9,020 bases of DNA from Deltaproteobacteria bacterium RIFOXYA12_FULL_61_11. Lineage in GTDB: Bacteria; Bdellovibrionota_F; JAHFAK01; YA12-FULL-61-11. The stretch is taken from contig MGSU01000089.1 of assembly GCA_001799195.1 (NCBI GenBank), positions 4,073 through 13,092 on the forward strand. Direction: 5' to 3'. The notes beneath the pieces were generated by a model. That model did no database searches. It was not told where the DNA came from and saw only the letters and a list, made by a program, of their open reading frames with translations. The translations under genes and the position numbers were made by a program. Of the stretch, positions 1 to 6,949 are shown in pieces; position 1 is the first letter of the stretch, and every line of letters starts with the position of its first letter.

Positions 1-410
1 TCACCCGAGGGGCCAGACTTCTCTGTGGCGGCACTCGCGCAGGAGCCGTGGTCGCTCCGACCCTCTTGGAAGGAGTGCCGAGGGATTGCACGCTGTACCG
101 CCGGGAGGTCTTCGGACCGGTGGCCATGCTTTCGACCTACCGAGACTTCTCCGACGCCCTGGCCGAAGTCAACGACAGTGAGTACGGCCTGCAAGCCGGA
201 CTCTTCAGCCGCGACCTGCACCAGATCCACCGCGCCTGGGCGGGCCTCGAGGTCGGCGGCCTGGTCGTCGGCGACGTGCCGTCGTTCCGGGTGGACAGCA
301 TGCCTTACGGCGGGGTCAAGGCCAGCGGCTTCGGTCGCGAGGGCGTGCGCTACGCTATGGAAGAGATGACCGAACCGCGGCTCCTGGTCCTCCGGCGGCC
401 CGCGGGATGA
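1..410 (+). CDS. Aldehyde dehydrogenase, C-terminal fragment (5' end outside window)
   Basis: The reading frame is open from base 3 to the TGA at 408-410, giving the last 135 residues of an NAD(P)+-dependent aldehyde dehydrogenase (PF00171), a cytosolic enzyme that oxidises aldehydes to carboxylates. Seen in order: the strand leading to the conserved EVFGPV motif, the segment SEYGLQAGLFSRD, and the C-terminal block MPYGGVKASGFGREG, followed by a tail ending in a LLVL-type strand. These are standard landmarks of the C-terminal half of the fold, and the tail length is normal, so the gene looks intact here. The catalytic Cys and the NAD-binding half lie upstream of the window, so substrate cannot be assigned. 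The GTG at base 48 is an internal codon, not the start: family-like sequence (ARLLCGG) continues in frame before it. Family certain, specificity unknown. Confidence 0.93.
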   Translation, partial: TRGARLLCGGTRAGAVVAPTLLEGVPRDCTLYRREVFGPVAMLSTYRDFSDALAEVNDSEYGLQAGLFSRDLHQIHRAWAGLEVGGLVVGDVPSFRVDSMPYGGVKASGFGREGVRYAMEEMTEPRLLVLRRPAG

Positions 411-559
411 CCACGGCGCAGGATGGGTTTCGTCCTCCATTTTTGCCTTGCAATCGCCTTCCGCCCGTGCTAGGGCGTGTCTGCTGACCAGCAGGATCGG
501 GTTCTTCCGGACTGTACGGCACCGCGGGAACCACGCTCCCTATCGAGCTGGCAGAGTGA

Positions 560-568
560 TGGTATGAT
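560..568 (+). promoter_or_regulatory. Possible extended -10 promoter for the RRM gene
   Basis: TGG-TATGAT matches a TGn-extended -10 box (5 of 6 bases of TATAAT). It lies about 75 nt before the RRM start codon, so a transcript from about position 575 would carry a leader of roughly 70 nt. No convincing -35 hexamer lies at the right spacing, which is tolerated with an extended -10. The rest of 411-643 shows no gene. It holds two small hairpins at 462-477 and 481-494 without a T-run. Confidence 0.33.
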
Positions 569-643
569 CCTCTCCTGAGACCAGACACCCCTACATGACA
601 GCCAGGCGAGGACAACTTCTATTCCCTCTTTAGGAGAAGGTGC

Positions 644-1072
644 ATGTCGAACAACAAGCTCTACGTCGGTAACCTCAACTACTCCACGACCAAGGAAGAC
701 CTCATGACCCTCTGTTCCCAATTCGGCCCGGTCGTCGAGATCAAGCACTTCGAGAACAAAGGGTTCGCCTTCGTCGAATTCGAGAACGAGGAAGCCGCCG
801 AACAAGCCAAGGCCGCGCTCGATCACCAGGAATTCATGGGCAGGAATCTGCGCGTCGACGAAGCCCAACCGCCGCAGAAGCGCGAGGGCGGTTCCCGGGG
901 TGGTTGGGGCCGCGGAGGCGAACGCGGGAATGACCGCGGCAACGACCGCAACTGGGGTAACGACCGTGGTGGTAACGACCGCAACTGGGGCAATAACCGC
1001 GGCGGCAACGACAGTAACTGGGGCAACGATCGCAATGGGAACCGCGGCGGCAACGACCGCGGCTGCTACTGA
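644..1072 (+). CDS. Glycine-rich RRM RNA-binding protein
   Basis: A 142-residue cytoplasmic protein with one N-terminal RNA recognition motif (about residues 4-74) and a disordered tail. RNP2 is LYVGNL (6-11) and RNP1 is KGFAFVEF (39-46), both exact, with the aromatic residues that stack on RNA bases. The beta2-beta3 loop is very short: RNP1 follows almost directly after VEIKHFEN. From about residue 80 the tail is Gly/Asn/Arg/Asp-rich and includes three 11-residue repeats (99-131), ending in Gly-Cys-Tyr. Small RRM proteins with Gly-rich tails occur in cyanobacteria and several proteobacterial groups, often linked to cold or stress responses; that role here is inference. The ATG at 644 follows GGAG at 633-636 with 7-nt spacing. 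It appears to be a single-gene unit, with 127 nt before the next gene. The family is secure; RNA targets are unknown. Confidence 0.93.
   Translation: MSNNKLYVGNLNYSTTKEDLMTLCSQFGPVVEIKHFENKGFAFVEFENEEAAEQAKAALDHQEFMGRNLRVDEAQPPQKREGGSRGGWGRGGERGNDRGNDRNWGNDRGGNDRNWGNNRGGNDSNWGNDRNGNRGGNDRGCY
938..1036 (+). repeat. Three tandem 33-bp repeats in the RRM protein tail
   Basis: Three in-frame 33-bp units at 938-970, 971-1003 and 1004-1036 encode GNDRNWGNDRG, GNDRNWGNNRG and GNDSNWGNDRN. A degenerate remainder follows to 1066. The units differ mainly by synonymous or Asp/Asn changes. This is a coding minisatellite that could vary in copy number between strains. Confidence 0.88.
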
Positions 1073-1133
1073 CAACTCTTTCCTCTCCCATCTTTCTCCA
1101 ACCAACTGTTCCAATAGGTCTCGAAAAATGATC

Positions 1134-1162
1134 TTGACATACCTCCCGCCGACTCCGATCCT
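1134..1162 (+). promoter_or_regulatory. Possible sigma-70-type promoter before the DUF3015 gene
   Basis: A perfect TTGACA -35 box lies at 1134-1139. With a 17-nt spacer the -10 position (1157-1162) reads GATCCT, only 3 of 6 consensus bases. Transcription would start near 1169, about 30 nt before the ATG at 1200. The position suits an operon running from DUF3015 into the DUF4105 gene. The weak -10 keeps confidence low. Confidence 0.35.
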
Positions 1163-1199
1163 AGCCTCCTGTTGCAACCATCCCTAGAAGGGGAAAACC

Positions 1200-1661
1200 A
1201 TGAAGAAACTCATCCTCGTCCTCGCCTTCCTGTTCCTCTCCGGTTCCGTGTATGCGGGCGGTTACGGCGCCGCGGGTTGCGGTCTGGGCTCACTGGTCTT
1301 CGGCGAGAAGAACGGCATAGGCAACCAGATCCTGGCCATGACCACCAATAGCACCTTCGGTAGCCAACTCTTCGGGATCTCCACCGGCACCCTGAACTGC
1401 GACGCCGAGGGCTTGTTCGTCGAGAATCGCACCCAGGAAGCCTATGTGAAAGCCAACCTCGACGTGTTGACCAAGGAAATGGCCCAGGGCCAGGGCGAGC
1501 ACCTCAGCACCCTCGGACACATCCTCGGCTGCAGCGAGGTCGACCAATTCAATTCCCTGATGCACAGGAACTACGAGACAATCCACAACGCCCCCACCAT
1601 GCTCGAGGGCGTGAAGCAGACCGTGGTCACCGACGGCTCGATCACCTGCACGCTGCTCTGA
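1200..1661 (+). CDS. DUF3015 family secreted protein
   Basis: A 153-residue protein with a clear Sec signal peptide: Lys2-Lys3, a hydrophobic core (residues 4-13) and a likely cut after SVYA at residue 19. The mature part begins GGYGAAGCGLGSLVFG and continues with an ATTN-like segment (MTTNSTFGSQLFGISTGTLNC), the pattern I recognise as DUF3015. Four cysteines (27, 67, 111, 150) remain after cleavage and could form two disulfides in the periplasm. The second half is predicted helical. No function is established for the family as far as I know. The ATG is preceded by AGAAGGGGA in the Shine-Dalgarno position. The stop lies 7 nt before the start of the DUF4105 gene, so the two are very likely one transcript and may act together. 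Family call is strong; role unknown. Confidence 0.88.
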   Translation: MKKLILVLAFLFLSGSVYAGGYGAAGCGLGSLVFGEKNGIGNQILAMTTNSTFGSQLFGISTGTLNCDAEGLFVENRTQEAYVKANLDVLTKEMAQGQGEHLSTLGHILGCSEVDQFNSLMHRNYETIHNAPTMLEGVKQTVVTDGSITCTLL

Positions 1662-1668
1662 TCCCCGC

Positions 1669-3612
1669 TTGCACCCCTGCCTCTCCACCTTTGCGTTCCT
1701 GACTTCCCTCCTGCTCAGCGCCTCGAACTCCGGCGCCGAGGTCCGACCCCCAGCCGAGAACTCCTCAGAACTCGACGCCCTGCTGCACGCCGCGAGCCTG
1801 CCCGAGGTCTTCGCCCATCCTGCCTGGCTGCACGTGGGCCACTGGCGCAAGACGGCTTTGGGGGGCTACGAGAGCGAGCAGGATTCTTCTTCCTTCTTCC
1901 TCTCGACCAGAGGCCGCACCGATCCTCGGGCCGAACTGCAGGCGACCTTGAGGGCCTTCCACGCGCCCTTGGCCCCCGACGAAGTGGCCGACTACCACCC
2001 GCGCTGCCACTACCCTGCACGCGAGCTGGTCCTGCGTTCCCTGCTCCGCCTCGACCCCGACCGACTGCCCCAGGTTTCCTGCCGACACTACCAACGGTGG
2101 AGAGAGAAGCTCGACGTGAACCGCCTCGAGCTGGTGTTCGCTTCGTACTATTTCGGCAACCCGTCCTCGATGTTCGGCCACACCCTGCTCAAACTGCGGC
2201 GCGGCCCGAAACAGCCGGACTTAACCGACCAATCGGTCAACTTCTCGGCCAACACCGGCGACGCGGGGACGGTGTGGTATTTCGTGGGCGGCATCTTCGG
2301 CGGCTTCACCGGGACCTTCTCCCTGCTACCCTACTTCGCCCGCGTGTTCGAGTACAACCACCTCGAACAGCGCGACCTGTGGGAATACCCCTTGGCCCTG
2401 ACCCCCTTGCAGCTCGACCTCGTTCTCGGCCATCTCTGGGAACTCGGCGAAGGCACCTGGTTCGACTACTTCTTCTTCACCGAGAACTGTTCCTACCACC
2501 TCCTCGGCCTGGTCGAGACCGCGGTACCGGGACAGGGCTTGACCGAGAGCTTCGGCCTCTGGACCGTCCCCATTGACACCATTAAGGTCCTACAACGCAG
2601 GACCGACGTGGTGGGCAAACCGCACTGGCGCCCCTCGCTGAGGCGACGCTTCGAGCATCAACTCGCCCTCCTGCACACCCCCGAGCGCGCGATGTTACCA
2701 GAACTGCTCGCCCCCGACCGGGTCCTCCCCCTGACCGCCTTGGCAGCCTTACCCCCGGAACGGCGGGTTCCCCTACTCGACGCCGCGTTGGAATACCTGA
2801 CCTACGACCACGGCCGGAGTCTCCAGGCCCAACGGCCCTTGCCGGAACTGGAAGCGCTCCGTGAACGTCTGAGACAGCTCGGCCACTTCCGTGCCGAGTT
2901 GCCCGCGGCCGCGAGTTCGGCTCCACCCACGCCCTCGTCTACGCCGGAGCAACTCCACGAGACCTCGCGGCTGGCTCTCTCCACCGGTTCCCAGCACAGC
3001 GCCCCCTTCTTGGGCCTACTGCTCCGACCCTCCTTCCACGATCTCCTCGCGCGTCCGGCGGGTTTCGACCCCCACGCCCAGTTCATCGGCGGCGAAACGG
3101 AAGTACGCGTATTCCCCCAACAGAGTTCCCTGATGCTCCGGCGGCTCGACCTCCTGTCCCTTTACTCCCTGCAACCCATGAGCGAGTATTTCCTCTTCCC
3201 GTCTCATCTCGTCGAGCTGGGGATTGCCGGCCGTGGGCCCCTCACCGACCTCTCCGCCCACGAACTCCACCTGCGTTGGGGCCGAGGGGGAGCCCTGGCC
3301 TTGTTACCCGGTGGCGGAGCTACCGCCTACCTGATGCCAGGCTTCACCGTGCGGGCCGATCCCCGCGATCGCTGGGCATTAAGGGGAGGGATCGGCACCC
3401 ATGCAGGTCTCCTGCTGGGGCTTCCCCGGCATAGTCGCCTCTTGGCCTCGACCCGGTATCACTGGGTACCGTGGTCCCACCACCGACATGACGCCGAGTT
3501 ATCCCTGGGTGGGAATGTGCCTGTCACCACAAATACCGAACTCCGCCTGCATGCCACCTGGTCGACCTTCGTCGGCCTCGAGGGCATTCTCTCGGGCGCC
3601 TGGTATTTCTGA
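1669..3612 (+). CDS. DUF4105 / Lnb-type periplasmic domain protein with C-terminal barrel-like region
   Basis: A 647-residue exported protein. Residues 1-22 resemble a signal peptide, though its n-region has no Lys or Arg. Residues 30-130 are a helical domain with the conserved CHYPAR (Cys113). Residues 145-300 form the DUF4105 core: NPSSMFGHTLLKL with His171, and FTENCSYHLL with Cys274. These are the invariant residues of the family and a plausible catalytic His/Cys pair. The family is named after Lnb, a lipoprotein N-acyltransferase of Bacteroides, so acyl transfer in the periplasm is a reasonable but untested guess. After a Pro/Ser linker near 410-430, the last 200 residues alternate in beta-strand fashion and end in Trp-Tyr-Phe, the terminal aromatic typical of outer-membrane barrels. 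Start: TTG at 1669 is the only start giving a leader peptide. No Shine-Dalgarno is visible and it lies 7 nt after the DUF3015 stop, suggesting translational coupling. Confidence 0.88.
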   Translation: MHPCLSTFAFLTSLLLSASNSGAEVRPPAENSSELDALLHAASLPEVFAHPAWLHVGHWRKTALGGYESEQDSSSFFLSTRGRTDPRAELQATLRAFHAPLAPDEVADYHPRCHYPARELVLRSLLRLDPDRLPQVSCRHYQRWREKLDVNRLELVFASYYFGNPSSMFGHTLLKLRRGPKQPDLTDQSVNFSANTGDAGTVWYFVGGIFGGFTGTFSLLPYFARVFEYNHLEQRDLWEYPLALTPLQLDLVLGHLWELGEGTWFDYFFFTENCSYHLLGLVETAVPGQGLTESFGLWTVPIDTIKVLQRRTDVVGKPHWRPSLRRRFEHQLALLHTPERAMLPELLAPDRVLPLTALAALPPERRVPLLDAALEYLTYDHGRSLQAQRPLPELEALRERLRQLGHFRAELPAAASSAPPTPSSTPEQLHETSRLALSTGSQHSAPFLGLLLRPSFHDLLARPAGFDPHAQFIGGETEVRVFPQQSSLMLRRLDLLSLYSLQPMSEYFLFPSHLVELGIAGRGPLTDLSAHELHLRWGRGGALALLPGGGATAYLMPGFTVRADPRDRWALRGGIGTHAGLLLGLPRHSRLLASTRYHWVPWSHHRHDAELSLGGNVPVTTNTELRLHATWSTFVGLEGILSGAWYF

Positions 3613-3689
3613 AGCCCCTCCTGCTGCAAAAGCCCGTCCGTTGGAGTATCCTCTACCTCGAAGCCCTGCACCGTGACCGGCTCGACTGC

Positions 3690-4559
3690 ATGAAGTACGC
3701 ACAACCCAAACCCCATCACTCCGCCTCCTCCCTGCTCATGACCTTCGCGTTCGTCCTGGGCTGGGCCTGCTCCGACCCCATCGAACCGGCCTACCAGGAC
3801 TACCAAGCCCCTGCCCCCATTCCCGACCCGACGCCCGAAGAACCCGACCCAGGAGTAACCCGTCCGGATCGGCCTTCCATCGCCACCAACGACCTACCGC
3901 AAGGCGAATTACCGACCGCACCCGAGGTCAACCCGGCCCCTGTCGCACTCCCGACCGAACCCCTCACCCCGGTCGAACAACCACCCGCACCGGTCACTCC
4001 GCCGCCCGAGCCGACCTCGCCGCCGCCGCACAAGGTCTATCTGATAGGTGATTCCCTCATGGTCGGCGCGACCAACGCCGCCAAAGCAGCCCTGGAGCAA
4101 GAGTACGAGCTCACCATCCACGCGAAGGTCGGCGACAGCGTCAGCAAACGTATGCCCTATATAGAAGAAGCGGCCCGCGAGGGAGCCGAGGCGGTGATCA
4201 TCCAGCTCGGCATCAATGACGTGGGCGGGGGGTGCCCGGTGGCCGAGAGCACCATGCACTCACGGATCGGGCAAGCCCTCGACACCGTGGCCGCGGCTCG
4301 TTGCGTGTTCTGGGTCAACTCCCAGGAGCGCTACGTCACCGGACCGTACGCCGCAAAACTGAACTGCTCGGCCCCCGTGCTCAACCGTATCATCGCCGAG
4401 GAAGTAGAGAAACGCGACAACGCCGAGTTGGTCGACTTCCGCGCCACCATGGACGCCGACCCGGGTTCTCTCAACAGCGGCGACGGACTTCACCTGAACT
4501 CAGCGGGCATGCAGGCCGCGGCCGAGGCCTATCGCAACGCCCTGGCTTCGTGCCGCTGA
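3690..4559 (+). CDS. SGNH/GDSL-family hydrolase, probable lipoprotein
   Basis: A 289-residue protein. Residues 1-27 have basic residues, a hydrophobic core and a lipobox-like GWAC, with Cys27 the probable lipid-attachment site (Trp at -2 and Gly at -3 are not ideal). Residues 28-115 are a proline-rich stalk. Residues 115-289 are an SGNH hydrolase domain: block I GDSLMVG with nucleophile Ser122, a GIND block (Gly174, Asn176, Asp177), and block V DGLHLN with Asp265 and His268. The catalytic set is complete. Relatives act as esterases, deacetylases or acyltransferases on carbohydrate, peptidoglycan or lipid; the substrate cannot be read from sequence. Cysteines in the domain could form disulfides. 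The start ATG lies 77 nt after the DUF4105 stop with no good Shine-Dalgarno or terminator between, so co-transcription is possible but not shown. An ATG at 3738 would remove the basic n-region. Confidence 0.9.
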   Translation: MKYAQPKPHHSASSLLMTFAFVLGWACSDPIEPAYQDYQAPAPIPDPTPEEPDPGVTRPDRPSIATNDLPQGELPTAPEVNPAPVALPTEPLTPVEQPPAPVTPPPEPTSPPPHKVYLIGDSLMVGATNAAKAALEQEYELTIHAKVGDSVSKRMPYIEEAAREGAEAVIIQLGINDVGGGCPVAESTMHSRIGQALDTVAAARCVFWVNSQERYVTGPYAAKLNCSAPVLNRIIAEEVEKRDNAELVDFRATMDADPGSLNSGDGLHLNSAGMQAAAEAYRNALASCR

Positions 4560-4584
4560 ACCTCGTTCCCTTGGACTCTCCAGC

Positions 4585-6045
4585 TCAGTCGATGTGGAAA
4601 ATGTGGAAGGCATAGAGTCGGGTGATCCGTCGCGTGATCGTGGTCAGGCCTTCCGCGGCGAGCTCCAGGGCCTCTTGGCTGTAGCGGATGGTGCTGTCCT
4701 CACCCCGGGCGACAAAACCGTAATTATTGAAAGGATCCGGGTCCAGATCACCCAGCGTGGCATACCCCTTGGGCATGTTGAACAGGACCCCCCCGGTGAT
4801 TGTGGCATCGCCGTGGACCTCGAAGACACGGCCGAGCTCTTGGTCGGGATCTTCTTCGTCCGAACGGGCCATGGCCTGGAAATACCCGCCCCAGGTGAAA
4901 TCGCCGGACACGTCCACGCTGCCGTCCTGGATGAAGACACCGTACCCCTCGACCGGCCCGAGAAATTCGATCACGCCGTCCCCTTCCGCGTAGTTGCACA
5001 GGGCTTCGACGGCAACCTGGGCGGTGCAGCGAGGGTACTTACCCTTCACGACCACGACTACGGGATCGGTCATTGTGCCGAGGACGATCGGCTGGCCCGG
5101 CACGGGCGGAGCTATGCTGAGTTTTCCCCCGCCCGACGCGTCGAACTCGATCAGTTTCTTGCCGGTCAGGTCGAAGGTGGTGGTTTCGGGCGTGATTTTC
5201 ACCACCTGGTGGGCATGGTGTACGTGGGGATCGTACTTCACCGTGTACTCGATGCCGCGGTACTTCTTGCACTTGACCTTGATCCAGTCCAACTCGAGCA
5301 CGGCATCGGCGCCGACCAGGGTTTCCAGACCGCTGACCTGGGGAAGGCTCTCCACGTTGTTCTCGTACCAGGGTTCACCAAAAGTCCCGTTGCTGGCAAG
5401 ACCCTTCTTGTGGTCCGAGGTCGCCGGGGTTCCGTCAAGGAGATGGTTGTTGCCGTTGACCTTGATCTTCTTGACCCCGCCCTCATTGTCGAGATCGATC
5501 TTCACGTTGAAGTTCTTGTACAGGCCATCGTAACAGGCACCGAAGGCCGCGGGGAGCGCGGCCACGGTCTTGGGACCGTAATTGGTCTCCATCTGGACCT
5601 CGACGAAACTGTCCAGCCTCCTGATGACCTCGCTTCCTCTCCACACCCGCACCTCGAGGTGCATCTTGCCGTCGAGGTCTATACCCAGGTCCGCATCGCC
5701 ATCGTCATTGTCGCTGAGGAAGAAATTGAAGGTGTAGTCCTTCAGCGTGCGATGGAAACGCTCGAGGCTCTGGCTGGTGCTCAGGAGCGGGTTGCTCGCG
5801 GCCATATCGGCCATGAGGTTGGCATAATCGGTCTCGTAGCGTGCCGCTATCAGATCCCTCGCCTCCTTCGCCAAGGACATCAGAACAATATCGACATGTT
5901 GCATCGTCGAGAAGCCTCGTTCCGCGCGCTGGTGTTGCTGTGAACCGAGGTAGATCAGACCTCCGGCAGCGCTCAAGAGGGCCAGCAGCACCAATACTGC
6001 CAACAAGGTGAAACCGCGTTCGTTCGATCGGTTCCTGCATTCCAT
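4585..6045 (-). CDS. Large PilX/GspK-like minor prepilin
   Basis: Starting at 6045 the product has 486 residues. Residues 1-34 are a type III (prepilin) leader: a basic n-region, then RG|FTLLAVLVLLALL, so PilD-type cleavage is expected after Gly11. Position +5 of the mature protein is Ala16, not Glu. Lack of Glu5 is typical of tip-type minor pilins (PilX, GspK) that enter the complex first. Residues 35-110 are the helical spine. Residues 112-126 are Asp-rich (SDNDDGDADLG) and may bind calcium. Residues 325-425 are beta-rich with repeated Gly and hydrophobic patterns (VVVVVKGKY; VDVSGDFTWGG; EVHGDATITGG) resembling a beta-solenoid. This is far larger than ordinary PilX proteins (about 200 residues). 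The start is fixed by GGAGGT at 6056-6051, 5 nt upstream. The gene lies 58 nt downstream of the PilW-like gene on the same transcript. The prepilin call is strong; the subtype is inferred. Confidence 0.87.
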   Translation of the reverse strand: MECRNRSNERGFTLLAVLVLLALLSAAGGLIYLGSQQHQRAERGFSTMQHVDIVLMSLAKEARDLIAARYETDYANLMADMAASNPLLSTSQSLERFHRTLKDYTFNFFLSDNDDGDADLGIDLDGKMHLEVRVWRGSEVIRRLDSFVEVQMETNYGPKTVAALPAAFGACYDGLYKNFNVKIDLDNEGGVKKIKVNGNNHLLDGTPATSDHKKGLASNGTFGEPWYENNVESLPQVSGLETLVGADAVLELDWIKVKCKKYRGIEYTVKYDPHVHHAHQVVKITPETTTFDLTGKKLIEFDASGGGKLSIAPPVPGQPIVLGTMTDPVVVVVKGKYPRCTAQVAVEALCNYAEGDGVIEFLGPVEGYGVFIQDGSVDVSGDFTWGGYFQAMARSDEEDPDQELGRVFEVHGDATITGGVLFNMPKGYATLGDLDPDPFNNYGFVARGEDSTIRYSQEALELAAEGLTTITRRITRLYAFHIFHID

Positions 6046-6050
6046 CCAAC

Positions 6051-6056
6051 ACCTCC
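6051..6056 (-). promoter_or_regulatory. Shine-Dalgarno that sets the large prepilin start
   Basis: GGAGGT on the minus strand, 5 nt before the ATG at 6045. It supports this start over the longer frame that opens at 6168, which would overlap the upstream gene by 65 bp and bury the prepilin leader 50 residues inside the protein. Confidence 0.85.
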
Positions 6057-6103
6057 TCGCTCCCTCACCACGATCTTCGCAGCGCTGTCCAGAACCAAAC
6101 GGT

Positions 6104-6949
6104 TCAGACATCGACAAAGATGCGTTGGCTGAGGCGATAGCCAAAATCCTTACCCTGACGGCGTACACCGAGCTCGAGGATCACTTCCTTGATGGTATTG
6201 CGCAGCTCGAGGGCCACGTTGTCATCACTACCGTCGTTGAACAATCCGGTCGATGAATCATAGAAAACCATTGTGTTATCATCCAACAAGTAGAAGACCC
6301 GGACGTACTCGACCCCTCGCAGCAACACCTCGACCGTACCATCATCGTTGCTGGTACGGTGATCCCCCAGGTTCTGGGTGACCAGACAGTCGAGCTGCCC
6401 GTCCTGGTCACAATCATCATAGGAATACAGGATATTATCCCGCGAAATGGCCTTAAGGGGAACGTGATCCACGACTGTACCCACCTGGTCGGCGGTGCTG
6501 TAGCAATCCGGGTCCGGACTCAGGAGACTCGTCCCAGTCACCACGCCGTCGAGACAGAGTCCCTCGTTGGCCGCGATCTTCCCGTCCCGGTCTTTATCGT
6601 AGGGCTTCAGCGCCAACACCTGGAAAGAAGCTGAGCCCACCGGCAGGATACCGCGAATAGCCGCCACTTCCGTCTCGAGCCGTCCGAGGGCGAAACCATA
6701 GGTATCGGCGCTCTGATCGATCCGAGGGCTGGGATCACTGCCGGCCTGGAAGAGATCCCGGCGTATTTGGTCGAGTACCCGCAAATCGGCAGCCCTGTCG
6801 CTTGCCTCTTCCTCGGCTTGGCTCCACCCCTGATCGAGGGTCGCCCCGGCTTTGATCGCTGCGAGGACGACCAGAGCCCCAAGAAGGAGTCCTAACACCA
6901 ACTCCACCAGGGTGAAGCCGCTCCGGAGGGTAGTCCGTCGTGGTTTCAC
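6104..6949 (-). CDS. PilW/GspJ-like minor prepilin with EF-hand-type loops
   Basis: A 281-residue prepilin. The leader is MKPRRTTLRSG|FTLVELVLG, with cleavage expected after Gly11 and the conserved Glu at mature position +5 (Glu16). A hydrophobic helix runs to about residue 34, followed by an amphipathic spine and a globular C-terminal domain. The size and the FxQAGSDP segment after RRDLF resemble PilW or GspJ-type minor pilins. Unusual: residues 118-129 (DKDRDGKIAANE) fit the 12-residue EF-hand calcium loop exactly, and residues 179-190 (DCDQDGQLDCLV) are a second DxDxDG loop. Cysteines 132, 149, 180 and 188 flank these loops and may pair. The start is GTG, with GAGGAG at 6960-6955; the start and the upstream stop overlap as GTGA, so translation is coupled to the PilZ-like gene. 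Prepilin identity is secure; PilW versus GspJ is not resolved. Confidence 0.9.
   Translation of the reverse strand: MKPRRTTLRSGFTLVELVLGLLLGALVVLAAIKAGATLDQGWSQAEEEASDRAADLRVLDQIRRDLFQAGSDPSPRIDQSADTYGFALGRLETEVAAIRGILPVGSASFQVLALKPYDKDRDGKIAANEGLCLDGVVTGTSLLSPDPDCYSTADQVGTVVDHVPLKAISRDNILYSYDDCDQDGQLDCLVTQNLGDHRTSNDDGTVEVLLRGVEYVRVFYLLDDNTMVFYDSSTGLFNDGSDDNVALELRNTIKEVILELGVRRQGKDFGYRLSQRIFVDV

Noticed and set aside
462-494. Two small hairpins (462-477 and 481-494) as a terminator after the aldehyde dehydrogenase gene
   Set aside because: Stems are only 5 bp and no T-run follows, so intrinsic termination is not supported.
938-1036. Regularly spaced repeats as a CRISPR-like array
   Set aside because: The repeats are contiguous, multiples of three and in frame in an RRM protein; there are no unique spacers.
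470-1177. 235-codon minus-strand frame with Val/Ala-rich repeats
   Set aside because: It is the complement of the RRM gene; the repeats mirror the Gly/Asn/Asp/Arg codons of the real protein.
3624-3652. Promoter for the SGNH gene (CTGCAA, 17 nt, TATCCT)
   Set aside because: The -35 matches 3 of 6 and the -10 4 of 6 bases, close to chance; not enough to call.
4560-4584. Bidirectional terminator between the convergent genes
   Set aside because: The 25-bp gap holds only a 4-bp stem (TGGA/TCCA) and no T-run on either strand.
4594-5943. 449-codon open frame on the plus strand
   Set aside because: It lies wholly antisense to the large prepilin, has no ribosome site or recognisable domain, and its composition is what the complement of a GC-rich gene produces.
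6046-6168. Longer large prepilin starting at 6168
   Set aside because: It would overlap the PilW-like gene by 65 bp and bury the prepilin leader, which must be near the N-terminus for processing.
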